Positions 21,749 through 32,278 of a DNA stretch of 64,000 bases are shown one piece after another. The notes under the pieces are model-generated. The model made no database searches and had not been told where the DNA came from. It saw only the letters and a program-made list of their open reading frames with translations. Location: assembly GCA_023091665.1 (NCBI GenBank), contig JALJCQ010000001.1, positions 310,001-374,000 on the forward strand, given 5' to 3'. Origin of the DNA: Pythium myriotylum (lineage: Eukaryota; Oomycota; Peronosporomycetes; Pythiales; Pythiaceae). The position numbers and the translations under genes were made by a program. Each line of letters starts with the position of its first letter. Position 1 is the first letter of the stretch.

Positions 21749-24437
21749 GAGACCATGTGAGACGAAATGATACAAAGGCACTGCTTTTGGGTTTTCAGGA
21801 GGGCCACAGAAAGCCGAACGTCCTTCCTTTAGTACTTCAGCGAAGTTTGAAGAAAAACGCCATCAAGTGTTTTGTCGACAATTCCAGGAGCGTAACCATG
21901 GCGTCCGAGGTGTCGGAAAGAGGAGCACGATAGTGAGGGCGTGGACGAAGTGGCCGCAGCTTGGTTTCGTACGGCTCCACCGCATCCGCTACTTCAAGTG
22001 ATGGAGAGGAAGCGGTTGTTTCCGAAGCAGTGTGCGCAAAGGTGACCGACTTAATTAAGGCAGACCCATGTGAGCAGTGCTGTCTTCAGAGCAAGGCAAA
22101 GGATATCGGGAATTTTTGGCTCTCGTTCTGTGCTTTAGATAGTCATGGACGAAAGCAAGCCGTGATGACGATGCATTCCACGTTGATGTCCGCACACTCC
22201 GAAAAGTTCGGAGGGGAGTATGCTTGCGCTTCCCTTATTCGGTGCCTTTGGTTGGCAAAGTCTGTGGTGAGTCGTTCTGCAACTTGTTCGGTATCTCAAC
22301 TCCTAAAATTGCGCGCTATCGTGCCCGAATCAAGGGCGGTGCTTTCCACCTCAAGACGAACGGTCTGGCTGGCAACAAGAATGCCAAGATCACCGTTGAG
22401 TGGTACAGAGGTTTTGCGAAGGAAGTCGGTGAGGTTTTACCGGCTCGGGTTCGTCGCGTTGTGCGCGCAGAAGGTCGGATCGTTCACCGTTATTCAAAAG
22501 AGAACCACATTTCGCTTGGAAGAGACTGTACGAGGAGATGATGCTTGGGGTCTCTGCCAGCATGATTCATCGTGCCGAGCCGTCTGAGGCAGTGTTCCGG
22601 CACACTGTACAGCGTCTCTGTCCGGATATCGGGATTCGTTCTCCTCCTAGCAATGTTTGCGACGCCTGCATCATCTACGCAAATCGATTACGCAAATCGA
22701 TTGCAGCGAAACGACGTGGCTGGGGTCGCAGAGCTACTCGGTGAGCACACTTCTTCCGCGCGTGCGATGAGGTATGTAAGCATCACTTGGTTTAACGTGC
22801 GGACTAAAGTATCATTTCGTTTGACGCGCATAGAATGGAGTACAATTCAGACTTCGCCAACTCCTCCGAAGATAGCATAGTACTGACAATTGACTACGCT
22901 CAATACCTGGCGCTTCCACACGTAGCTGAGACGCCTTCACAGTGGTACTTTATGTCTCTTGTGTCGGTCTCCGTGTTCGGCATCCATTCCCCGAGCGACA
23001 ATCGGCAGACCAACTACATCTCTAGAGAAAGGAAAGGCGGAGTCATTTCAATGCTGCATCGACACCTCAGACCCGAGCAATCGAACAGAAAGCTGACTAT
23101 ATGCGCGGATAATTGCGGTGGCCAAAACAAGAATTACTTCGTCGTAAAATATCTGCTTTTGCTCACCCATATTGGCTGTTTCGACGAAGTGACGTACAAG
23201 GTTTTCGTGCGTGACCATACAAAGAACGCTTGTGATCGCGTGTTTGGAAGTACCTCACTAGGGACGAGTGTTGGACACTCCAGCAGCTCAAGGGAACTCT
23301 CGATGCGTCGTCGTGCTCCTCGACCTCTGTGATGCTCGACAATGAACAAAACCCATTCATCGAGCTTAAAGACGTCCGAAACGAGTCGTACAAGAACCTA
23401 CTTGCCGCTCAACCTTACTAGATCTTCACAATGCGCCGCAGTGATCCGGGCATCGTCGAGTGCATGCAGGGACCATCAAGCATTTCGAGCAAATATACGA
23501 CTTGCGTCGCTCAACGACGGTATTCACGTGTCAGAGGAGAGAGCGCGTGAGTTACTTGAAAAGGTTCATGAACAGGTCTGCCCACCCATCAACCCCGAGA
23601 AAATTCGTGACATGCACACGAATGTACGCCCCTACGTGCCAGAGGAGTTTGCAGATGATGTGTTGTACGTGGAGCCCACAGACGAGCATATTGCTGCGTC
23701 CAAGATAATCAAGAAGAAACGCGCAAAGCATGCGTCGGAGCTTCGCGCTACTCGTGACCGCCCTGATGAAGATACTTCTCTGTAAAGACCCATCAAAACA
23801 GTGGTGCCAACGTTGCCCAGACTGCAGCGGGGTTCGAGCGCCGCAAACGATGTGGTCGTCCATCCAAGAAGGCGCGTCTTGCTCAAGAAGGCCGCACGTG
23901 AGCGGCTCTTCAACGCGCGTCAGACAAATTGATGCGTAACGTAGCCGCGTCGTTCAAAAGGATACTATCGGCCCGCGTCGAGCAGATTGATGCTTGTGAA
24001 AACGCAGATAGGAACTAGTTCGGACTGGTTATCAGTTGCTGATAGCATGTGCGTGGAAGTTACAACTCTATCAAACGTGTTATGATGCTATCCGTACGAT
24101 ATTTGATCTATCGACGAGGTTATAGTCCAATATTCGGGATTATGTTTGTCAATAACGCGATTTTTCGGCAATAAATCGTCAATGACTCGAAGAAGAATGC
24201 TCGTATCAGTAATTTGAGAGCATCAACGTGTAGAGCTTGAAACGAACTCTCGATTTGATCAAAATCGTTTGAGGTTTTGCAAAAGCGAAATTGGACAGAA
24301 TTTTTGATGGACCCCATGCAAGCGGTTTTTGCAAACGAACGCGTCCATTTTGAAGAGGAGATCAAGGGCTATCTCATGGTGTCGGTAACGCAAAATCGTA
24401 CTTAAGGCCTTAGTATTAAAGCGTTCTACGAGGTCTC
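21749..24437 (+). mobile_element. 2.69-kb TIR transposon with DUF7869-type protein, ATAT duplication
   Basis: The ends are imperfect inverted repeats (GAGACCATGTGAGACG at the left; GAGACCTCGTAGAACG reading in from the right), flanked by the 4-bp duplication ATAT. The insertion is proven by the uninterrupted repeat copy at 19773-19910. The interior carries a broken transposase-like gene. The superfamily could not be named with certainty. Confidence 0.75.
21961..23785 (+). pseudogene. DUF7869-like putative DDE transposase, several frameshifts
   Basis: Consecutive pieces in different frames give CEQCCLQSKAKDI (21961 frame), SVPLVGKVCGESFCNLFGIS and GLAGNKNAK (22224 frame), CPDIGIRSPPSNVCDACIIY (22538 frame), then SIVLTIDYAQYLALPH, TICADNCGGQNKNYFVVKYL and RDHTKNACDRVFG (22835 frame). 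The order DYAQ, ADNCxGQNKN, HTKNxCDRxFG is that of DUF7869 proteins, a transposase-like RNase-H-fold group spread in animals and protists. The Asp residues in these blocks could be catalytic; this is inference. A charged Lys-rich tail follows to 23785. At least two frame breaks, near 22508 and 22770, make this a dead copy unless introns explain them. Confidence 0.65.
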
Positions 24438-24512
24438 ATATTGTTGCCGTCGGTGACTCAAGGGCGAGCCTACGTACGCCAGATGCGCGTTTTTGATTCT
24501 GCCACACGAAAA
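24438..24512. repeat. Right half of the repeat split by the 21749 transposon
   Basis: Inverted match to 19773-19845, starting with the duplicated ATAT. Confidence 0.75.
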
Positions 24513-24579
24513 CGGTAATCTCAGGAAAGCACAGAGCTCCAGCTATTTGGGTTCATCTATTGCGTCCAATAAACATCAC

Positions 24580-24612
24580 CATGATTATCATCATCATCAT
24601 CATCATCATCAA
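24580..24612. repeat. (ATC)n microsatellite
   Basis: About ten ATC units. ATC/GAT runs also mark LINE-like tails elsewhere in the window. Confidence 0.8.
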
Positions 24613-25696
24613 CAGACCTTCGCTTACTCTCAGGCCCACCTTTGCTACGAAGACGACGCCTATTGACGCCAGAAAGCTGAGGTATTTCGTTTAAAATTGC
24701 TCCAAATGTCAATATCCAGAGCCTCCGGGCAACACACCGCAGTAGATCATCTCCACCCGTCACTGCAAACCGCCCCTGTAAACGTGTTTTCAGTGATATT
24801 TTTCCCGGAGAGAAATTTATTTTCCCACCAGGCACCTGAAAATTCATACCCGGTATTTCTCGCACGTCAAAAAGCGTGGTTACAACGGGCAAGTTCTGGT
24901 GGATCGAGATTCTCGGATATTGTCAGATTTGGAACCAGTCATCATCAAGTTGGGGCGGGGAGGTCCAAAAGGAAACTTCAACAGACACATCGGCAACTAC
25001 GACCAGCTCAAGAACGCGCGTCACCAAGTAGGCCATAGACAACAGAACGTGCCTAAACTTGGTTGGAGAGCACCCACTAGTTATTTACGATCGTCTGGCA
25101 TTTTGTAAGATGGCTATGCGCAGTAGAGGTTCCAACTTTTTCATTTGCTGCCTATGCGCGACTTGGATGGAGTCAACCGCGACGCGCATCAGCAGCAGCT
25201 CTTCGTCTTCGTCGTCGCCCCATGGGTGCTGTATTTCGAGCACCCGCTTTGCGTATATCGCACGGGCTTTGTTTGTCTGCGCTGGTGTGGGATTCGCCTG
25301 CGCATTCAGTTTGACGTGTCCGGTAGGAGAGCTGATTTGTTACAGTGAACCTTTTTGCAGAGGGTCGTAGATTTCACGGTAAACCGCTTTTTCTGGGATA
25401 AAAGTACAGTGACGAGTGGAGATGCTCAAAGTATTTCTAACTGGCGCAGATCCGTTACGCGTGCGTCGACTCTACATTCATAGGTCCAGAACTCCGGAAT
25501 TAACCCTACTATGTCCCTAGAACCCTTTTTTTTTTTTGGCAATGTCAGGTGAAATATCAAGGCATTTCCACCAATCGGGATGCAACATGAACCCACGCTT
25601 TCCTGCCAATCAGGAACGCGGGAGAGATGTCTCGTTTATGGAACCTACAGTTTTCTTGTAGCGAGCCCACAGTTTGGCCCGCTACAGTAACACTAT
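24613..25696. other. Intergenic, no recognised gene
   Basis: Short open frames only. A T13 run lies at about 25528-25540. It ends at the left border of the 26-kb duplication unit. Confidence 0.4.
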
Positions 25697-27507
25697 TCGT
25701 ATCAACACAGAACCCTCTTGTCGTCCACCTGATCCACCACCGGGTCTTTCGCAGATCCGTCGGAAACACAAAGCTTTCTCGGCTCCAAGTGTTTAAGGTT
25801 CCGTACGAAGAAACCATGCGGTCGTCGAATCGAGCCAGCAGATCCTTCACATTTTTTTTTTTCTGTAGTGTTACAGCAAGGAGACGGATCGGTGAGGACA
25901 TAGTTATACAGTACGCAATCCGAGAAAAACCACTCACGGTTTACGGGAGTTGTGTGTTTCTCTAACGTTATGTACTTTTTGGTAGTGACGAGTACAGTAA
26001 CCTAGTACCACCCAGGATTCCGCGTGGGTTTTGTTTGTGACAGTACGTGACCAATGTTTCCACGACTTTCTCATGTTCAGACACAGTAGCATGGCCATTT
26101 ACGTCACACTTTGGCAACAGACCTTTCGCTAATAACTGTGCAATCTGCGAAAGTCTGCGAAAGGACAACCCGTAACGCTGCCCATCTCTCGGCTTGCATC
26201 ATCACATGAAGAACCTTCAGTGTACACCTGGAGTGAAGTATTGTACAGTACGGCACTGGTTCGGCGTGAACGAGTTCAGACCCACCGCCTCCGCTCCACG
26301 CCACGCAGACTCTCTACTCCGAGCACAGCCACTGCGAGACTGTGTCTGAACACATGCGAGATGTCCCGTGCTTGCGAGTGGACAGCGCAACGGCTAGTCC
26401 CCTCGTGGTGTGAACTTGCTCTTCTAGTCATCAAGGTCACATCCTCATTCTCCAAAACTCGACCGATCCGGACAGTCCCCACTCCCCACTCCCGTCACCC
26501 TCATCCTCCACTCAGCTCTCCACCAACTATGAAGCTTCTCTCCGTCTTCGCTGTGCTCGCCACTGTCTCGTCGCTCTGTGCGGTGCGCGCGGCGCCGTGC
26601 AAGTCGCTGGAAGCCAACAAGAAGGTCGCCAAGGCACTGCTCGATGACGTTTTCAACAAGAAAGACGTCTCGGCTGTCGACAAGTACATCGGCACGACGT
26701 ACTTGCAGCACAACCCGAACGTCGCGGACGGTCCGCAGTCGCTCAAGGACTTTGCCAAGACGTTCACGAACGAGACCAAGGCCGAGTTCGGTGCAATCGT
26801 AGCTGGTGGTGACTTGGTCTTCGTCAACACGCGATACACGGGACTTCCAGGCTCGCCGACGACGGTCGCCATGGACGCGTTCCGTTTCGAGAACGGCAAG
26901 ATCGTGGAGCACTGGGATGTTCTCCAGAAGGAGGTGCCGGCGGACAAGACCGCGAGTAAGCGACCGATGTTCCCGATCCAGGGAGCCGCCAAGAAGGCTC
27001 CGGTGGCGTGCAACGACGGCTGTGGCGAGGTGGACCCGCAGGTCGAGGCCAACAAGAAGACGGCCAAGGCGTTGCTGGACGAAGTGTTCAACAAGAAAGA
27101 CGTCACTGCGGTGGATCGCTACGTCGGCAGCGTATACTTGCAGCACAACCCGGAGGCAGTTGACGGTCGGGAGGGCCTCAAGGATTTTGCTGCGCTGTTC
27201 ACGAACGAGACGAAGGCCGAGTTCGGGGCGATCTTGGCGCACGACGACCTCGTGTTTGTGAACACGCGCTACTCGGGTCTTCTTGGTTCCGCGACATCTG
27301 TGGCTGTGGATGCGTTCCGCTTTGAGAACGGCAAGATCGTGGAGCACTGGGATGTCTTGCAGACGGAGGTGTTGAAGACTGCGAGTGGCCGGCCGATGTT
27401 CCCTATCCAGAAGTAAGATAGGTTGGTAGATGGGGTCGGTCTCCATGTACCCAAATCCCATGAAGGTTCGGTCGCCGTATCTCCACCAGTTCGTGTGCAC
27501 TTTGGTG
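25697..27507 (+). repeat. Tandem duplication unit, copy 1
   Basis: From TCAACACAGAACCCTC (about 25697) to TTCGTGTGCACTTTGGT (about 27507) the sequence is repeated at 27994-31059 with an offset of 2297 bp. The two protein genes within differ at one silent base (C versus T near 27232 and 29529). Copy 2 carries a LINE insertion in its 3' flank. Confidence 0.9.
26529..27416 (+). CDS. Secreted protein with two SnoaL-like domains, MKLL type (295 aa), copy 1
   Basis: Same layout as the gene at 4589. Differences from it include CKSLE for CESLE at the mature N-terminus, AKKAP for AKTAP in the linker, EAVDGREGLKDFAALF in domain 2, and an ending at PIQK. The open frame extends upstream to 26220, but the ATG at 26529 gives the signal peptide and lies 71 nt below the Inr-like block at 26443-26458. 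Predicted secreted; activity unknown. Confidence 0.9.
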   Translation: MKLLSVFAVLATVSSLCAVRAAPCKSLEANKKVAKALLDDVFNKKDVSAVDKYIGTTYLQHNPNVADGPQSLKDFAKTFTNETKAEFGAIVAGGDLVFVNTRYTGLPGSPTTVAMDAFRFENGKIVEHWDVLQKEVPADKTASKRPMFPIQGAAKKAPVACNDGCGEVDPQVEANKKTAKALLDEVFNKKDVTAVDRYVGSVYLQHNPEAVDGREGLKDFAALFTNETKAEFGAILAHDDLVFVNTRYSGLLGSATSVAVDAFRFENGKIVEHWDVLQTEVLKTASGRPMFPIQK

Positions 27508-27993
27508 GATAGGGTAGCGATCGTCAGAGTGGGCAGCTAGATAGTAGAAAAGCTTCACATGAATGTATTTTTTTTCTTCCTCTCTCTCCCTTTCTCTCGT
27601 TGTCTCCTTCGTTGTCTCCTTCGTTGTTGGAGGGAACCCTCGATGATGCAAGTGAGGTCTACCCAGTTTAATTAATAGAGTGAATCGGAGTAATTGAGAC
27701 AAAAGCCTTCGCTGTTACCAAGTGGCATAAAGTTGCAATGCGACTGATAGTAGAGGAGGCAGACATCAGTCGGTGAGTCAGTCAACCTCTTCGGGTCTTC
27801 CGCAAGATGTCACATCTAGCAGCAGCCAACCATCCTAGTGGACACACGGACTCGTGGCCCATGTCTCCACATCATCCCTCGAGACCACAACAGCAGATTA
27901 AAGCACACCACCGGATTGGTGTCGCGTCGGCGGACACTGAATCATCGAAACCACAACCACATCGACCACCACATGGTTCGAAAATATTAGTAT
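27508..27993. other. Spacer between the tandem duplication units
   Basis: Contains a CT-rich stretch (27575-27630) and, at 27880-27980, a repeat related to 18895-19005. No gene. Confidence 0.5.
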
Positions 27994-28825
27994 TTGTATC
28001 AACACAGAACCCTCTTGTCGTCCACCTGATCCACCACCGGGTCTTTCGCAGATCCGTCGGAAACACAAAGCTTTCTCGGCTCCAAGTGTTTAAGGTTCCG
28101 TACGAAGAAACCATGCGGTCGTCGAATCGAGCCAGCAGATCCTTCACATTTTTTTTTTTCTGTAGTGTTACAGCAAGGAGACGGATCGGTGAGGACATAG
28201 TTATACAGTACGCAATCCGAGAAAAACCACTCACGGTTTACGGGAGTTGTGTGTTTCTCTAACGTTATGTACTTTTTGGTAGTGACGAGTACAGTAACCT
28301 AGTACCACCCAGGATTCCGCGTGGGTTTTGTTTGTGACAGTACGTGACCAATGTTTCCACGACTTTCTCATGTTCAGACACAGTAGCATGGCCATTTACG
28401 TCACACTTTGGCAACAGACCTTTCGCTAATAACTGTGCAATCTGCGAAAGTCTGCGAAAGGACAACCCGTAACGCTGCCCATCTCTCGGCTTGCATCATC
28501 ACATGAAGAACCTTCAGTGTACACCTGGAGTGAAGTATTGTACAGTACGGCACTGGTTCGGCGTGAACGAGTTCAGACCCACCGCCTCCGCTCCACGCCA
28601 CGCAGACTCTCTACTCCGAGCACAGCCACTGCGAGACTGTGTCTGAACACATGCGAGATGTCCCGTGCTTGCGAGTGGACAGCGCAACGGCTAGTCCCCT
28701 CGTGGTGTGAACTTGCTCTTCTAGTCATCAAGGTCACATCCTCATTCTCCAAAACTCGACCGATCCGGACAGTCCCCACTCCCCACTCCCGTCACCCTCA
28801 TCCTCCACTCAGCTCTCCACCAACT

Positions 28826-29713
28826 ATGAAGCTTCTCTCCGTCTTCGCTGTGCTCGCCACTGTCTCGTCGCTCTGTGCGGTGCGCGCGGCGCCGTGCAAG
28901 TCGCTGGAAGCCAACAAGAAGGTCGCCAAGGCACTGCTCGATGACGTTTTCAACAAGAAAGACGTCTCGGCTGTCGACAAGTACATCGGCACGACGTACT
29001 TGCAGCACAACCCGAACGTCGCGGACGGTCCGCAGTCGCTCAAGGACTTTGCCAAGACGTTCACGAACGAGACCAAGGCCGAGTTCGGTGCAATCGTAGC
29101 TGGTGGTGACTTGGTCTTCGTCAACACGCGATACACGGGACTTCCAGGCTCGCCGACGACGGTCGCCATGGACGCGTTCCGTTTCGAGAACGGCAAGATC
29201 GTGGAGCACTGGGATGTTCTCCAGAAGGAGGTGCCGGCGGACAAGACCGCGAGTAAGCGACCGATGTTCCCGATCCAGGGAGCCGCCAAGAAGGCTCCGG
29301 TGGCGTGCAACGACGGCTGTGGCGAGGTGGACCCGCAGGTCGAGGCCAACAAGAAGACGGCCAAGGCGTTGCTGGACGAAGTGTTCAACAAGAAAGACGT
29401 CACTGCGGTGGATCGCTACGTCGGCAGCGTATACTTGCAGCACAACCCGGAGGCAGTTGACGGTCGGGAGGGCCTCAAGGATTTTGCTGCGCTGTTCACG
29501 AACGAGACGAAGGCCGAGTTCGGGGCGATTTTGGCGCACGACGACCTCGTGTTTGTGAACACGCGCTACTCGGGTCTTCTTGGTTCCGCGACATCTGTGG
29601 CTGTGGATGCGTTCCGCTTTGAGAACGGCAAGATCGTGGAGCACTGGGATGTCTTGCAGACGGAGGTGTTGAAGACTGCGAGTGGCCGGCCGATGTTCCC
29701 TATCCAGAAGTAA
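28826..29713 (+). CDS. Secreted protein with two SnoaL-like domains, MKLL type (295 aa), copy 2
   Basis: The protein is identical to that at 26529. The only coding difference noticed is ATT for ATC in the GAIL segment of domain 2. The promoter block CCTCATTCTCCAAAAC is at 28740-28755. The stop is followed after 57 bp by a LINE insertion, so this copy's 3' UTR and poly(A) signals are probably altered compared with copy 1. Confidence 0.9.
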   Translation: MKLLSVFAVLATVSSLCAVRAAPCKSLEANKKVAKALLDDVFNKKDVSAVDKYIGTTYLQHNPNVADGPQSLKDFAKTFTNETKAEFGAIVAGGDLVFVNTRYTGLPGSPTTVAMDAFRFENGKIVEHWDVLQKEVPADKTASKRPMFPIQGAAKKAPVACNDGCGEVDPQVEANKKTAKALLDEVFNKKDVTAVDRYVGSVYLQHNPEAVDGREGLKDFAALFTNETKAEFGAILAHDDLVFVNTRYSGLLGSATSVAVDAFRFENGKIVEHWDVLQTEVLKTASGRPMFPIQK

Positions 29714-29770
29714 GATAGGTTGGTAGATGGGGTCGGTCTCCATGTACCCAAATCCCATGAAGGTTCGGTC

Positions 29771-31010
29771 CTAGCCACACTCTCGTGGAAAACGATCGCT
29801 CAGTTGCCGGGCATTGTCGATTCACAGCGCACCTTGATGGCGAGGCTCAAAGGAGACACGCTCAGCGCGTGGGACCGCACCCGCTCAAGTGTGGGTTGCC
29901 CCCACTGCGCAGCACTCGCTCAGCAGGAGGGTGACTGCACACATCTTCTGGGATTGCTCGGCTGCTCAAATGATGTGGAACGCCCTGCTGGAACACTGGA
30001 GGCATCTGTGGTCAGCGGATCAGGCCCCAAGCCTGGAGGAGAGCAAAACGGCTTTCTTTTCCCTACAGCTCGTTGGCTTCCCAAACCTCATCTGGGAGCA
30101 CCCAGAGCTGATGCGGTTACCGCCCCCCACTGAAACAGCAACGATTGCTACTCACGCGGCTATACAGGCCGCCTGGAGGAAACAAGTTCTCGTCACACTC
30201 CAGACGATCTGGCAACGACGCACGACACTCGACGGAGACAATGAAGTCTGGCGACCGGACCACGCACTCGCGCTCCTCCGCACACGTCTCCAAGCCTCCC
30301 TCCGCGACCTACGATGGCCGCGCACAATGGATAGTGCGGCACACGGCGGCAGCACTCGAGCTGCTTCAGAACGCGCCTTCGACGTCACGACCCCCGAGGA
30401 CGCTTGGATCCCCGCACCATGACCAACGTTACCTGTTATTTTTCGATGGTGGGTCACGCGGTAACCCCGGAGCGGGCGGGGCTGGAGCGATTGTAGTCCG
30501 ACTTTGTAACAACGACACCGCCGCTCAAGTCATCTATTCCGCAGCGATATCATATCCGGCCCGCACCACAACCAACAACCAAGCTGAGTACGAGGGCCTG
30601 CTCGCTGGGCTGACGGCAGCTCATCAACACCATTGGACCCCTCGCGGTCGTTGGCGATAGCATGCTCATCATTCGACAGATGCAAGCATACCGAGCTCCT
30701 CTCAACATGATCCTCCGGACTAAATACGCGCGGGCACGACGAATCGCAGACTTACTTGGCGTCAACACCTGGATGCACCATCCCCGAGCCGCCAATCGCA
30801 TGGCGGACGCCGCGGCCAATCTGGCAATGGACACCGCCCAAACCAGTCATGTGCTCCATCCCACGACGCGAGCAGACCATTCAGCTATCGCCGACCTTCT
30901 TGACGGAGATCTCTCATATTGGAGGCGTGAATTCGCCCCGTAATCCAGGCGCAACGCCGGCTATAGGTTTCTAAAAGAGCAAACCAATAGACCTCACCTT
31001 GTTACTGTTA
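29771..31010 (+). mobile_element. 5'-truncated LINE with 16-bp target-site duplication
   Basis: The insert is flanked by perfect copies of CCATGAAGGTTCGGTC (29755-29770 and 31011-31026), and copy 1 of the duplication has this sequence once. It holds the zinc-binding post-RT segment (CPHC, then HIFWDCSAAQMMW in another frame) and the RNase H domain (YLLFFDGGSRGNPGAGGAGA, TTTNNQAEYEGLLAGL, HHPRAANRMADAAANLAMD). It ends GGCTATAGG...CAATAGACCTCACCTT plus a short GTTACTGTTA tail. Truncated 5' end, duplication and simple tail are hallmarks of target-primed reverse transcription. Confidence 0.9.
30422..30943 (+). pseudogene. LINE RNase H domain, frameshifted
   Basis: The N-terminal half (FDGGSRGNPG...AEYEGLLAGL) and the C-terminal half (SMLIIRQMQAY...NRMADAAANL) are in different frames, broken near 30645. 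The catalytic Asp of FDGG, the Glu of AEYE, the Asp of VGDS and the late Asp of NRMADAAA can all be seen across the two frames. Confidence 0.75.
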
Positions 31011-31059
31011 CCATGAAGGTTCGGTCGCCGTATCTCCACCAGTTCGTGTGCACTTTGGT

Positions 31060-32233
31060 CGATTGCATAGCGTGTAGCTATGGAATCTTTCCAGACTGTT
31101 CGAGAAGGCATGTACTTCGCCTTTGTATGACACTGACTATATTCTGCTTTATGACGGATTCATGACGTTCTGGATCCAACTACTGTATCCACGGAGAAAT
31201 GTTGAACTGAAAACCGGCCCAGTCTTCTGGATTAGCGCGGTCTCACCAAAACTACGCACACATGGACCGATAATAATTCTACGCGGTTGGGGTGGGCTCT
31301 TCTGGGGGTTTATGATGTAAGGTGCCTATTACGCAATCCGAGAGATGCGATTGCGGCGCATGGAATTTGTTGCTGATGGGTGATCTTAGATTACCCATCA
31401 ACGAAGCTCGATCATGCGTGGTAGATTACCGTATCAAATTCTATCACAAACATAATATGTTTGTGATCTTTTAAAAGATCATTACATTGAGAACCCGACC
31501 CGAGCAGAAACCGTATTTGCACATTGTGGGTTCTTCACATACTGACAACGTGTACTTAGCTAAGATACCTCCGAAAGTGCTTCATCGACGAGACATTACC
31601 ACGAATCTCTCCACTTTTTTGACACGATTGTCCCGTTCTGTCTGAGTCGCTGAACAAAGTGATGACATTTCGAATCACTTCAACCTATTGATTGAACGCG
31701 ATATTAAGATTCGTTCACCTCGCTGTCCACGACGTTTACCGGGACTGGACTTTTCCCAGTATTCTGGCTGTGCTGTGCAGTCGGCGCCACTAAATGCGAC
31801 ACCGATACTACGGCAGCGTGTGTTTGTAGGGCATCCTTCGCTGCCCATTCTGCAGATGGCAATTCTGCAATGGATTATCGTGGATGACTAAATTGCTGGA
31901 TGCCAGCCAGATGGTGCAGCTGTCATGATCCGCTTTGCTTGAGCGGGAATAACGGCCTATTTGTGTATATGCAAGCCGATGTTTCAGTGCAGTAGTCAAG
32001 GTAAAGAGATGTCTGTTTTCTTCAAGTAGACAGTTCGAGTAATCTACACGGGACAGGACAGTAATGCAGGATGCGAGGGCACTTGTTGGACCAGCTAACG
32101 ACTCGATTCTCGACTTCAAGGGACAGGTTTCAAGCTAAACACAGTGGTTTCCCATCAATACGAATCATTCCTGTTGCTCCTTGCCTTCTCACGTACAACC
32201 AAGACCCTGGTGCTGCCGTACTGCTACTCCACA
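31060..32233. other. Upstream region of the 32279 gene
   Basis: No gene. ACGCAATCCGAGA at 31331-31343 is shared with the promoter region of the tandem pair (25914). Three hairpins lie at 31374-31480. Confidence 0.5.
31374..31480. repeat. Cluster of three hairpin sequences
   Basis: 31374-31400: TGATGGGTGATC, TTA, GATTACCCATCA (11 of 12 paired). 31443-31467: ATCACAAACAT, AAT, ATGTTTGTGAT (perfect). 31465-31480: GATCTTTTAAAAGATC (perfect). Possibly a MITE remnant. Confidence 0.6.
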
Positions 32234-32248
32234 TCATTCGACAAGTTT
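32234..32248 (+). promoter_or_regulatory. Inr/FPR-like core promoter
   Basis: TCATTCGACAAGTTT fits TCATTYY plus AWTTT loosely and lies 45 nt before the ATG at 32279. Confidence 0.45.
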
Positions 32249-32278
32249 CCACGAACCGAAAGACGCCCCCTCCCGACC

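Larger units (their letters stand above)
27994..31059 (+). repeat. Tandem duplication unit, copy 2, interrupted by a LINE
   Basis: Matches copy 1 from 27994 to 29770. It is then interrupted by a 1240-bp LINE fragment and resumes at 31011 with the duplicated target, continuing GCCGTATCTCCACCAGTTCG to about 31059. Confidence 0.9.

Noticed and set aside
23130..23913. Minus-strand frames opposite the DUF7869-like gene
   Set aside because: Shadows of the plus-strand coding pieces, with no domain.
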